Source of the DNA: Cepaea nemoralis
Lineage: Eukaryota > Mollusca > Gastropoda > Stylommatophora > Helicidae
Assembly: GCA_014155875.1 (NCBI GenBank)
Contig: JACEFZ010004150.1
Span: forward strand, 1 to 64,000
Length of the DNA stretch: 64,000 nt
Direction: 5' to 3'
This document shows, piece by piece, positions 52,449 through 62,664 of this stretch. Position 1 is the first letter of the stretch. Every line of letters starts with the position of its first letter. The notes beneath the pieces are model-generated. The model was not told the origin of the DNA, searched no databases, and saw only the letters and a list, made by a program, of their open reading frames with translations. The translations under genes and the position numbers were made by a program.

Positions 52449-55400
52449 CTGTGTCTTTCAGTTATCAGTTGGGGTATCTTCATTGCACTCCGGACATATC
52501 CATAGGTGCTCAGATCCTCCCCCCAGCATATGCATCAGCATCCGGTGGCTAATAGTGCCAGTTCTGTGTTGGTTGACGAGGCACTTTGTTTTCCCGATGT
52601 ACCTCTCGCGTCTGGCTGTGCCGATTCTTACTCCCAGGTCTTTCATCCTGGACAGCGATGTGGAATCACTGACGTCAAAGTCCTCTGTTCTCGCCATATC
52701 TTTGAGGACGTTAATAACATCGGCACGATCCATGGGCTGGCCATCTACAGGGGGTGCAGAGCCAGCCAGTTTGTCAGCTCGTTCATTTCCCTCGTCTCCC
52801 GCATGTCCCGGGATGAAGATGAAGGTGACTTTACGGACACCAGACTTCCGCATCGACTCAGTCCACTGTCTACGTACAGATCCAGCTTCGATCTTATGAA
52901 TCATGCTCATTGAATCACTTAGTACACACAAATTGGCATAATGCTGTGATTCCAGCCATATGAAAGCCTGTGTAACTGCCATCACCTCCATCGTCATGCT
53001 GCTCATGGTCATAGAGTGGGCGCCACTGGATTCTTGAACGGTTCGGCCCGCTAAACGGGCTGTAAATGCCCATGCACTTCTCTGCTGCTTTACAACAGAT
53101 CCATCTGTATAGATGAGCACTTCGGGGCTATCTGAGTGTTCATAGATGAGCGTGTTAACCTCTGCATTGACAGCGGCAGGGTTCTGCTCTCTGCACCGTC
53201 TGTCGAGTGTGATAATGCAGGAGAACACATTCGCAGTCTGGCCTACAACAATGGCCAGACTGCGAGAGCAGCAAATTAAAAGAGGGGTTGCCAAACAAGA
53301 ACACTACGCAGGAAGCCAAAGAAGATTGATAAACCAACACAGAACTGGCGTCGTTAGCCGCTACATGCTGCGGGATTTGCTGAGGAGGGGATCCGAGCAC
53401 TTATGGACTGAATGGTTCGATATGCAACGAGGATGATCTGTCGACTAACTAACTAACTAACTAATGCAGGAGAAAGTGCACTTAAAAGCTGGAGGCACCG
53501 GCACCCATTCCTTGCCGGGGTTGATACTGGTAAGACTGCAGACCTGTCTGACATCTTCCGCCTGACCCATCCGTGATTTGCCCCTCTTTAGCCTGTCACC
53601 CTTTTCTCTGAATATAGTGTCATGCAGAGGGTGCTGCTCATCTGCACTTATTTTTAAGTATGCACGAGCTCTCCAGATCTTGATCTTGTCGGGAAGTCAA
53701 GGAGGTATCTCATTGCTACACAGCTGGTGTCTCTCGTGCAGCCCAAAATGATGCGCATGGCTTCGTTTTGTACCTTTTCAAGTCTTCCAATCTGTGTAGG
53801 GCTGACAGTGAGGATGGCCAGGGCATACTCGATGCGTGAAAGCACAAGTCCTTGGAACAGAAGTATTAGCAGTCTTTGCTCGATATTGGCAGTCGCCATG
53901 ACTATCATTGCTGACAAACCATTTCGAGCTTTCGTTATGACATAATCGACACGATCTCTGAAGGACAGGCTACGATCAAGCCTCACGCCAAGATATGTCA
54001 TTGACTGGGTTCTACTCAAAATGCTCCCATCCATTCTTACTGCCGGCAGGTCTGTTTTCACAATATGGTTGTTTAGTGAGAACCATGTAACCGATGCCTT
54101 TGAAGGGTTGACAAGGGCATCGGCATCAGCACATCATGAGGAAATTCGATCTAGTTCGCCCTGCATATCATTGGCAACCGCCTGTCTATCTCGACCCTGT
54201 CGATACATGAGTCCTACCCCTCCCGTCCAACTGGTGTTCAGTGATCGGCACCGTACACACGTTGAATAGTACTGGTGACAGTGGTGAACCCTGCGGCAAT
54301 CCTGGACATATTGTTATCGGCTCAGAAGACCAACTCCTGCATCTTAGCACCACCTTCCTTTGGAGCAGAACTGCAGCTATCCATCGTACAAGGTGAGGGT
54401 GCACTTTCAGTCTGAGGAGGGTTTGAATCAAGTGCTCGAAAGATACTCTGTTATATGCGTCCTCTAAGTCTATGACGGCCGCACATGTCTCTTCTCTGAC
54501 CTGAAATCCTTCGTAAACATCTTGAGCAAAGACCGCCGCATTTAGCCATGACTCTTTGTTGCGTCTGTATCCTCCAAGTGTGGGCGGGAAGTAGCCGAGC
54601 TGTTCCAAGTCACAAGCAAGTCTGTGTGCTACAATTTTCTCCAGTAGCTTGCCAACAGTGTTCTGCATCGTAATGATTCTGTAGCCGCTTATCTTGGAAT
54701 GGTCTTTGTTCGGTTTTGGCAGCGGCAGCAAATAGCTGTGTAGCCTTTCTTCTTTGACCTGACCCCTCTGGATACTGGTGTTGAATTCTCTGGTTAGTTC
54801 TTCCATGTCATCATCTGATATCACCAGTAGGTCACCATATCGGATGCCGTCTGGGCCTGGGGTGGTGTTAGGTGATTTCTTGAGCATCGCACGCATTATC
54901 TCAGCAGTGATTATCCATTCTTCGTCTGTCCCGACCCCCTCACACATCTGAGAGAGTGTCGTTGTGGTCCTCTGTCTGGCGGGCTCGTCTCTCTGGTCTA
55001 TGTAGCGTGCAAGAAGGGCCTTACCTTTATCCGCATCTGACTTTTTCCATGCGAGGTCTGTGCCTTGAAAGTCTGGAAAACCCCTACGTTGTGCAGCACT
55101 GTTCATGCTCTTGTGGAGGTGCCAGAATGTCGTAAGAGATCGCTCGGAGCACACCTTCCTGCAGAACACGTCCCATTTCTCGGCCTTGGCCTGTTTGGTG
55201 CAGGATTGGAATAAAGTCATCGTCCTATCGACCTCAGTCTTCAGGTTCGCCAACTCAACCTGTGGCATGTTAGCCTTTCTGGCCTTTTGCCAGTCTTTGA
55301 CAGCCTGCCTCTTTCCCAACCATGCCTTCTCGACCTCTCCATCCCACCATGGTGGCTGCAACCATCTTTCTTGTCTCCTGCGGGAGGAAGTTAGTTTTCT

Positions 55401-55488
55401 TCTTCTGATCTTGCTTATGGCGTCTTGACCAGTGTTGTCATACGGGAAGGCATTTGTCTTGTTTCTTTGACTCATGGCCCTGTGTCTT
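52449..55488 (-). mobile_element. LINE B copy 2, 5'-truncated, 9-bp target duplication
   Basis: CTGTGTCTT flanks it at 52449-52457 and 55480-55488. It is closely similar to 19270-22110 and ends in the same TAACTGA tail, shorter here. Begins at MSQRNKTNAFPYDNTG, so the endonuclease is lost. Lesions: a 23-bp deletion near 54208 removing the catalytic FVDD box, a small deletion near 53690, and the LINE D insertion at 53226-53461. Confidence 0.9.
53213..53474 (+). mobile_element. LINE D 3' fragment, 13-bp target duplication
   Basis: TAATGCAGGAGAA occurs at 53213-53225 and 53462-53474; the uninterrupted site is in LINE B copy 1 near 20041. The 236-bp insert encodes the last residues of a LINE related to LINE B (KRGVAKQEHYAGSQRRLINQ, RDLLRRGSEHLWTEW) and ends in (AACT)n. 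Its 5' edge has a snap-back: CGCAGTCTGGCC faces GGCCAGACTGCG across nine bases. Confidence 0.93.
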
Positions 55489-55731
55489 CTTTTTGCTAAT
55501 TGTTAAACCAAATTCAGAACAAGCATTGGAGAATGTAGATAGCAGACATTGTAATTCTTCCTCATAGTGGGTCCTAACTGCAGCATCATCTACAAAAAGC
55601 AACTCTCTGATAAGTACCCTTCTAATTTTGGTCTTGGCCTTCAATCTCTGAGCATTCTTAGATCGTATATCAGCTAAAATAATATATCAGCTTAGATCAT
55701 ACATCAGCTTAGATCATAAATCAGCTTAGAT

Positions 55732-55800
55732 CAGGGGTGGGCAAACTTTTTGTGCATAGGGCATCATTGACAAATGTAAAGCCATTGGAGGGCTACACAT
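55732..55800 (+). mobile_element. hAT-like terminal fragment
   Basis: CAGGGGTGGGCAAAC followed by TTTTTGTGCATAGGGC resembles the terminal repeat of hAT (Charlie-type) transposons. It starts exactly at the end of the minisatellite. The opposite end was not found. Confidence 0.45.
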
Positions 55801-56688
55801 ATATCTATATATATATATAAAATAGAATGTATGTCTGTATGTATGTATGTTATTTATGCGTTCGCGAACGGTCCATCCGATTGAGATGAAATTTTCTACA
55901 AGTCTCCCTCTCATTCCCGTGCTGCCAACTGTCATAGATTTTAGTGTACAAACAGTTATTTACTTAATATTATTTAATATTTCAATTTACATTATAATGT
56001 ATATATAGCGAAGGGACATAACTTCTAATAGCATTTCTATATATGTAAAATTGTTGCATATTTCTCAAGTAAGTGGACCCTTTCGCTACAGTTATCTACA
56101 GGCATATACGTTATACTCCTCCACCTAAATCCTCCTCCTCCCTCTCCCTGCTCCTCCTCAACTCTCTCCCTGCTCCTCCCTCCTCCTCCAAATCCTTCCC
56201 CTTGTCCTCCTTCCTCCTCCTCCTTTTTCTTCTTCTTCTTCTTCTTCTTCTTCTGCTGCTGCTGCTCCATTTACCCAAGTTAATTGTTGGGGGATGATGT
56301 AAAGATCTTTCAAGTGCTCTTTCTAATGCTTTTTGTAAGTTGGTCTTCGTTTATCTAAGGTTGTTCTAACTGCAACTAATAAATTATTAGACAGACAGAC
56401 AGGAACAGGAGCTTATATGACTACTTATATGAATTAAATGAGATGCCCCCCCTCAGGGGCAGGGCGAAGTCGGGTCGGGTCAGACAGACAGACAGATAGT
56501 CGGGAACGGGAACTTATGTGACTGCTTATGTGAATTAAATGAGATGTTCCACACCGGGGACTGGGCGAAGCCGGGCCGGGTCAGACAGACAGACAGACAG
56601 TCGGAAACAGGAGCTTATATGACTACTTATATGAATTAAATGAGATGCTCCCCATCAGGGGCTGGGCGAAGCCGGGCCGGGTCAGCTA

Positions 56689-56690
<2 letters not shown>
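55801..56690. mobile_element. Helitron-like non-autonomous element (tentative)
   Basis: Begins with a TA run and ATGTATGTCTGTATGTATG, then GCGTTCGCGAACGGTCC (CG-rich palindrome) and CCGATTGAGATGAAATTTT. It holds three about 100-bp repeats at 56391-56690, each ending GGGCGAAGCCGGGCCGGGTC, and terminates TCAGCTAGT before another TA run. This layout resembles Helitron-type ends in other invertebrates; no Rep/helicase is present. Confidence 0.4.
56117..56270. repeat. Polypyrimidine tract (CCT/TTC/TGC)n
   Basis: Almost pure C/T for about 150 bp, then (TTC)n and (TGC)n. It could form triplex DNA. Confidence 0.9.

Positions 56691-56691
<1 letters not shown>

Positions 56692-56728
<37 letters not shown>
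56692..56728. repeat. (TA)n microsatellite
   Basis: About 18 TA units at the edge of the Helitron-like block. Confidence 0.95.
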
Positions 56729-56739
56729 GCTAGCCTACG

Positions 56740-58725
56740 GGACACCCTTGGGCAAGGTGGAGTACCCGTTTAGCCCCCCGATCAGGGTTACGTGTAGCCA
56801 TGTGTGCAGGTGGTGGATGAAGTTGAAGAGCAGCCAACAGATAGTTGTAGGTTATGGTCTTCAGCTTCACGACTGGTAGGCAGAGGATCTGTTTTTTTTA
56901 AGACAATGGCTACGGTCACTGACCAGTATGGTCACTCCTAGGAAGGAAAGCAATGGCAAACTACCTTCTTTACAGATGCCAAGAATATCATGTACTGCAG
57001 TCTTATAATCAGAGAAACGGCATAAATGGGTGCTCCATAGGAGCAACCTTGCCCGGTAGGGGTAGTCATGTGCACCAGGTGACTCTAGACCGTCATCAGG
57101 CGACTGAGTGCAAAAGAATATCAACATTGAAAATAGGAACTTGGAATGTAGAACTATGAGTGGGGATGGAAAATTTGATAACATTAAGAAAGAAATGAGA
57201 AGATTAAATATTAACCTATTAGGTATATGTGAGACCAGATGGACAGGAATGGGCATTATAACATCTGAGGAATATAGAATAATCTATTCTGGTGGAGAGA
57301 AACAACAGCGAGGAGTAGCAATTATAATGGATACACAGTATATAATGAAACTAGAACACTATATACAACAATAAGAAAGAGACAAGCAGCTTTCTTTGGT
57401 AATGAGAAGAGAGGCATTGGAGAACATCATGACAACTGGAAAGATCGAGGGGAAGAGAGGCAGAGGCAGACCAAGAGAGATGATGCTGGATGGATTGAGA
57501 CGGTGGCATGGAGGAATATCAGCAGCAGAGTTGATCCAGAAAACCAAAGACCGAGATCTGTGGAGAGCCATGAACACCTACGCCAGCTGGCAGGGCACTT
57601 GATGATGATGACACAGACAGCAAAATCGATCCAAGGATATTGGACTGTATCAGACAGAGTGTTACTTGTGAAGTTGAGTGGAAGACCTTTTGATGTCAAT
57701 GTCATCCAAGTTTACGCACCAACAGCAGACAGTAGTCATGACGGCATTGATGAATTTTATAATGATTTAGAGAAAGCCTTCAAGAAATGCAAGAATTCTG
57801 AAGTAAATATCATAATCGGTGATTTGAATGCCAAAGTTGGAAATCAACAGGATGGATGCATAGTAGGCAAGTATGGACTAGGGGAACAGAATGAAAGAGG
57901 TTGCAGACTTGTACAGTGGGCAAAAGAGCATGATTTGATTATTTGAAACACCTGGTATCAACAGCACCCAAGGGGATTATGGACATGGAGGAGCCCTGAT
58001 CATAAGATCAGAAATCAGATTGATTACATTCTCATCAACAGAAGATTTCAACATGCCTTAAAAAGTCGCAAAAGCTATACCAAGCGGAGACTGCTACAGC
58101 GACCATAGATTAATCTTAAGCAATTTACAAATAAAATTAAAGAAAGTCAAATATTCACAAAGAAACACAAAATTTGATCTATAGGCACTCATGATTGAGG
58201 AAATAAAAAGATAAATTCAATGTAGAGGTAAAGAACAGATTCGATGCATTGTCCGATATGGAAATATTATTTCAAGACGTCAGTGATCAATGGGAAATAT
58301 TAAAGAAATCAATCAACCAAGCTGCAGAAACGACCATTCCAAAAATAAAGATTATAGGACGCAAGAAATGGATGACGGAAGACATCTTAAAACTCATGGA
58401 AGTAAGAAGAAATAACAAAAATAACAAGGAAATATATGAAGAGATTCACAGAAAAATTAGGAAGCTATGCAAAGAGGCAAAAGAAACATGGCTTGATGAA
58501 AATTGCAAGGAAATTGAAAACCAACACAACACCCGGAATACCAAATTAATGCACAAAAGAATTAATGACATCACTAACAAAAGAACACATACATCAACGG
58601 GTTGCCTAAAAACCAAAGATGGCAAATTCATAATAGGAAAAGATCAGATTTTACAAGCATGGTCAGATTATGTGAAAGACCTTTATGATGATACGTTGAC
58701 TGGGCCTCCAATAAAGGACATTTAA
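56740..58725 (+). mobile_element. LINE J: RTE-type LINE, 3'-truncated
   Basis: An RTE 5' UTR-like region (56740-57110), then endonuclease (IENRNLECRT, LLGICETRWTGMG, IIYSGGEKQQRGVAIIMDT). It is interrupted at 57339-57610. It resumes at 57611 (TAKSIQGYWTVSDRV, VIQVYAPTADSS, IIGDLNAKVGN, QIDYILINRRF) and continues through the linker (TIPKIKIIGRKKWMTEDIL, STGCLKTKDGKFI) to GPPIKDI at 58725. RT is absent. LINEs normally lose 5', not 3', sequence, so a deletion or rearrangement removed the rest. Confidence 0.85.
57333..57616 (+). mobile_element. LINE I-family 3' fragment inside LINE J
   Basis: ACACAG flanks it (57333-57338 and 57611-57616). The 272-bp insert starts in the RT C-terminus (ETRTVYTTI-like), has GKRGRGRPREMMLDGLRRWH, and ends in TGATGATGATG. 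Removing it and one ACACAG restores the LINE J frame (IIMDTQTAKSIQG). Confidence 0.88.
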
Positions 58726-58739
58726 TGGCTCATTTCAAA

Positions 58740-59235
58740 CTATATAGCTTTATTTTTTCTTAGCCCGTGTTAAACAAACATATGCTGGATCCTGAGTAAA
58801 AGGGCTTGCTCCTGAATCATGTTTAAATTGTCCATCCCTGTCGCCATTTCTACTTTGTCATAAAATGTTTGTAATTCCACTTAACTACTGTTTGATTTTG
58901 GTACCTACACTTGTATAATATTTATATCTCTTGGTTTGACTTTGAATTTAACAATAATATTTGATTTAATCCAATAACCATTAATTGATTTAGCTGTTTC
59001 CTCATCAAACATTAGTTCTACTCCTTTTCTGTATGTATTAATCCTGATCAAATTATTGTGTGTTTGTCTGTTAAAACTTTACCAGATCTCCTCCACCTCA
59101 TCTCACTCATGCCGAGGATATTAATCTTCATATTTTTCATTTTTTTGTTATTACACTATGAAACTTTCCTATCTCAACTATGTCCTGACATTCCACGTTC
59201 CTATTTTAAACTTGTCTTGGGAAGATATTGTGCTG
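58740..59235 (-). mobile_element. RTE endonuclease fragment, decayed
   Basis: The minus strand reads KFKIGTWNVRT, then stops and shifts, FDEETAKSINGYWIKSN, RDINIIQV. Same family as LINE I but many stops. Confidence 0.75.
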
Positions 59236-59246
59236 GTTTACCTTAC

Positions 59247-59529
59247 CTTCCATTTTCAAAAGGTGGTCTTTTACATCTGACTTTAATAGCAATTTCTGAT
59301 TGTTAGGACAAGAGAGTGTCATGCTCTGCTCAACTGCAGAGTTGTGCACTGATCCTGGTGGACACTTGGTCAACCTATGAACTTGTTTTTCCCAGAGTCT
59401 AGATTTACATCCTGCTATAGTGTTGATTTTAATGTTATAATGCTTTGACAAATCAGAAAGCAATGGCAAACTCATAAATGTAGAATTATCTAGTAAATCA
59501 CACAAGATGCTGGGGTTGATTACAACATC
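59247..59529 (-). other. Candidate exon of the zinc-finger gene (alternative or poison exon)
   Basis: Acceptor TTCTTTACAG and donor GAAG|GTAAGG bound 283 nt that are open in one frame (DVVINPSILCDLLDNSTF ... LLKSDVKDHLLKME) and end in phase 1, matching the zinc-finger exon. It starts in phase 0, however, while the exon at 59585 ends in phase 1. Joining those two gives a stop after ten codons. It could be an alternative 5' coding exon or a poison exon. Confidence 0.45.
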
Positions 59530-59584
59530 CTGTAAAGAAAAGAATATTCAACTAATTGATACGTTATATTGCACTTAATCTTAC

Positions 59585-59663
59585 CTTGACCTACACAGAC
59601 TTCAGGCTGTTCTATCTTGACACTTGATGGTAGTTTATTCTCCATCTTATGTCTACAGTCAGT
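59585..59663 (-). CDS. Zinc-finger gene, first coding exon
   Basis: Acceptor CCTTTCAG before 59663 and donor CAAG|GTAAG after 59585. ATG at 59645, then MENKLPSSVKIEQPEVCVGQ and one extra base (phase 1). This fits the phase-1 start of the zinc-finger exon at 46402 and gives [19 protein letters not shown]-type motif before zinc fingers (a SUMO-site-like VKxE) is common in such families. The intron would be 13.2 kb. Confidence 0.55.
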
Positions 59664-60129
59664 CTGAAAGGATTTATAAGTTACATTTGTATACAAACAA
59701 ATTATATAAATGGATTTGATATTTTGTATTTCAAGATGATTAATGATACAGAATGTCTTATGATTACTTCAAGACATGATTTCTGATGTTATTCCTCAAG
59801 TCCCATTTTAGAATTTGAGTTTGAGGAATCTATCACAGTGTAATGATATCAGTTTATCCATGACAAACATAACATAACAATACATGACAGCTTTATGGAA
59901 CATCCTTATTACTTGGGTCACATATCATACACACATTAAAGTTGATGCAATACTTATAGCGACAGCCATTTTTATTGTATCTTTTTCCCCCTTCCATACA
60001 TCCAATAAAGAGTCTTCAATTGGAGAGAAAAACAAGAGAATATTGTCATCAATGTTCCCTCTAAACTGCTGCTTAGGAGCAAGAATTCTAATCTGGTAGA
60101 TTCTAACATGAAAGTTGTGAGCATGTCCT

Positions 60130-60260
60130 ACATTTGACTAATGAGATACATTTGGTCCCAATATTGTCTGCTTGTGCATTAAAGCTCAATGATCTGGACT
60201 TTGTTGATGACATTGCCTTCTTGTCCAACACATTGAAATGAGATGCAAGATGTAGCTAAA
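60130..60260 (+). mobile_element. LINE K RT scrap
   Basis: Reads LNDLDFVDDIAFLSNTL, the catalytic box of a LINE RT, with a stop soon after. It leads into the 34-bp array derived from the next part of the element. Confidence 0.7.
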
Positions 60261-60572
60261 CACATTGGATGGGAGGTCACAACAATCAAGTCTACACATT
60301 GGATAGGAGATCGCAACAATCAAGTCTACACATTGGATGGGAGGTCGCAACATTCAAGTCTAAACATTGGATAGGAGGTCGCAACAATCAAGTCTACACA
60401 TTGGATGGGAGGTCACAACAATTAAGTCTACACATTAGATGGGAGGTCACAACAATTAAGTCTACACATTAGATGGGAGGTCACAACAATTAAGTCTACA
60501 CATTGGATAGGAGGTCGCAACAATCAAGTCTACACATTGGATGGGAGGTCACAACAATTAAGTCTACACATT
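60260..60572. repeat. 34-bp minisatellite derived from LINE K
   Basis: About nine units of ACACATTGGATGGGAGGTC...AATCAAGTCT. The single-copy ancestor can be seen at 23970 and 62785 (CACTTGATGGGAGGTCACAAC), just after the RT catalytic region. Confidence 0.93.
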
Positions 60573-60603
60573 CACGGGGAAAGACAAAGATAATGAGAAA
60601 CAA

Positions 60604-60917
60604 AATCAAGCAATTGTTTTTGTTTTGCTCGCTCGCTTTGAACTTAAGTGTAGACCATATACACTAATTCCAACAGTGTTGGACTGAATCTCACATGTGG
60701 ATTAGCTTTCCCTATTACGTGTCCCTTGCCATCAGGTGAACCCACTCCGACTTCAGAGGCACTTGCAATTTATGTCCCCAAATTATGGACGATAGGTCAA
60801 CATTTCAGTCCAACTGTCTGGTGTATGGGTTGAACCCCTTACCTCAGCATCAGCACACCGAATATTTAAGAACACATGTTTTTATCCATTCGGCCATGCT
60901 GACCTACAATCAATCAA
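60604..60917 (-). mobile_element. tRNA-derived SINE, about 294 bp, with target duplication
   Basis: AATCAAGCAA (60604-60613) and AATCAATCAA (60908-60917) flank it. On the minus strand the A box TGGCCGAATGG (60897-60887) and the B box GGGTTCAACCC (60837-60827) lie about 50 bp apart, as in Leu/Ser-type tRNAs. A conserved body shared with 18165, 33310 and 62075 follows, then a GCGAGCGAGCAAAAC tail. Confidence 0.75.
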
Positions 60918-61268
60918 ATGATAACATGACAAGCTCGCAGGTGAGGCTACTGTGGAGGGCGGACGCGCCATGGACCAGGACGACATTCTGAATGCTCTAC
61001 GAGAAGTAAGACTTTTGCGAGAACCAAGTGATGACTGTGAATCTACAACAATGGCCAGACTGCGAGAGCAGCAAATTAAAAGAGGGGTGGCCAAACAAGA
61101 ACACTACGCAGGAAGCCAAAGAAGATTTATAAACCAACACAGAACTGGCGTCGTTAGCCGCTACACATTGCGGGATTTGCTGAGGAGGGGATCCGAGCAC
61201 TTATGGACTGAATGGTTCGATGTGCAATGAGGATGATCTGTCCACTAACTAACTAACTAAATGATAAC
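60916..61268 (+). mobile_element. LINE D 3' fragment, 10-bp target duplication
   Basis: AAATGATAAC at 60916-60925 and 61259-61268. The insert (333 bp) starts in the RNase H end (KLAGEATVEGGRAMDQDDI-like) and encodes the same terminal domain as 53226-53461 (RRFINQHRTGVVSRYTLRDL). It ends in a stop, 13 bases, and (AACT)n. Confidence 0.9.
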
Positions 61269-62231
61269 CTGATCTCCGTTGGTGAAACTTCACTTCTAGA
61301 GGCAGAATCATACACCTATTTAGGTAGCAATGTAGACACAGATGGGTCAACATATAAAGGTATTAAAATAAGAATGAACAGGGCAAGAGGACTTTCATAG
61401 CAATTGGAAATTTGTGGAAGTAAAACAAAAAATAAACAACAGATTGTTCAAGTAAAACATTAAAACAGTACTACTGTATGGATCAGAAACATGGAGAATG
61501 ACATACAATGATTATTAACAAACTACATTCATTAATTGTTGACCAGGCAAGATAGGTTTACTAAAATGGTATGACAGAATCACCAATGTCAAACTCCAGG
61601 AGAGAACTAACAAATACAAGTGTATCAAGAAGGAATAACAGATGCTGTACTGTATATGACATACTTTGAGAACAACTGAGAATTGTATTACATGAAAAGT
61701 TTTGTCTAGAATTGACTGGGCAAATGAAATAAAGGAAGATCTAAAATCACAAGAATAGAGTTAGAGACAGAAATGAATAATATCAGGAGGACATGGGCAT
61801 GAGATAGCTAAAGATAGAAGGGCTTGGACTGAATTGATTGATGGCCCATACCAAATGGGGGATAAAGTGAAAAAGAAAGATTTTGATCAAATCCAACATG
61901 GCAAGTCTCTAAGTATCATAAAATATATCAGGCCAGAGGCATTTGATCTTTGACCCCTGCCACAAAAGGCTTCCTATCTAGGTCTATGTCCATGGATTCC
62001 CACATTCTTTTGACAAAAGTCGACCAACTGGCAGTAGCATTTATTTGTCAATTGTGCAGCTGAAGGACACAATTCATTTTTTTTTCCGTGTGCGTGGATT
62101 TGCTTTCCTTATTAACTGCATCTCTTGCCATCAGGCGAACCCACTCCGACTTCAGAGGTACACAATTCACTAACAACTAAATAATAATAATATTATATCC
62201 AATTTAATTGACTTGAGAGTCTTGAAAGTAC
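61259..62231 (+). mobile_element. LINE K copy 3
   Basis: Closest match to 16829-18290 without the solo LTR, so it provides that element's empty site. Reads AESYTYLGSNVDTDGSTYKG before stops accumulate. Confidence 0.7.
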
Positions 62232-62664
62232 TCCGCAGCTCAGCTGTGGAACAATCTTCCACAAGAAATCAAAGACATCACCAATCCCTATTCATATAAT
62301 CGCAAATTATTCAAACACTATCTCAGTACGGATTACCTTCCCCCTTAATAATAGAGATAATAATAATAACAAAACCCTAGTATAACAGCCAGTCCCCTTT
62401 TGGTAGGCCAGTATATTCCACATGGCTAATAACAAGTGTCAGACCATTATCTAATATTACTGAGTCGTGTAGTTTTGATGTTCGCATTTTGCCCATGCCT
62501 TTATAATGCATATCTTTTATATTGTTGCTGTTCTCTGTAAGTCTTGAATGATGTGTGAATGAAATAATGTATGAAAGAGAGTGATAGAAGGGCAGAATGT
62601 TAGACGGGCCTGCGTGTCCAATTCTTAACCCTTTGAAAATAAAGTTTGTTCGTTCGTTCGTTAC
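62232..62664 (+). mobile_element. CR1/L2-like LINE 3' end
   Basis: Opens with SAAQLWNNLPQEIKDITNP and KLFKHYLSTDYLPP, the usual last residues of a CR1/jockey-type RT. A 3' UTR of about 330 bp and a tail of (TTCG)n follow. It sits where LINE K copy 1 (18310-18330) is uninterrupted. Confidence 0.75.

Larger units (their letters stand above)
51594..55654 (-). mobile_element. LINE C: LINE with C-terminal C2H2 finger, interrupted by LINE B
   Basis: Right part 55489-55654 carries RT (ELLFVDDAAVRTHYEEELQ, SEFGLTISKKKTQ). Left part 51594-52448 continues it (IMSQGAHGV, FTYLGSVVNSKLSLDQEINI, LLYGSEAWTTY, MRCLQRILGIKWQDKI, LRRLRWIGHLRRVDD). Then a terminal segment (RDMIDTGIDNAHWEQVAAER) and, after a frameshift near 51737, a C2H2 finger (CTHCGRTFTARIGLISHFRYRH) at 51653-51722. 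The reading matches across the LINE B insertion. Confidence 0.85.
51361..55731. repeat. 17-bp minisatellite array split by nested LINEs
   Basis: Array units (AGCTTAGATCATACATC) occupy 51361-51593 and 55655-55731. Everything between is LINE C with its own insertions. The simplest reading is one array interrupted by LINE C. Confidence 0.8.
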
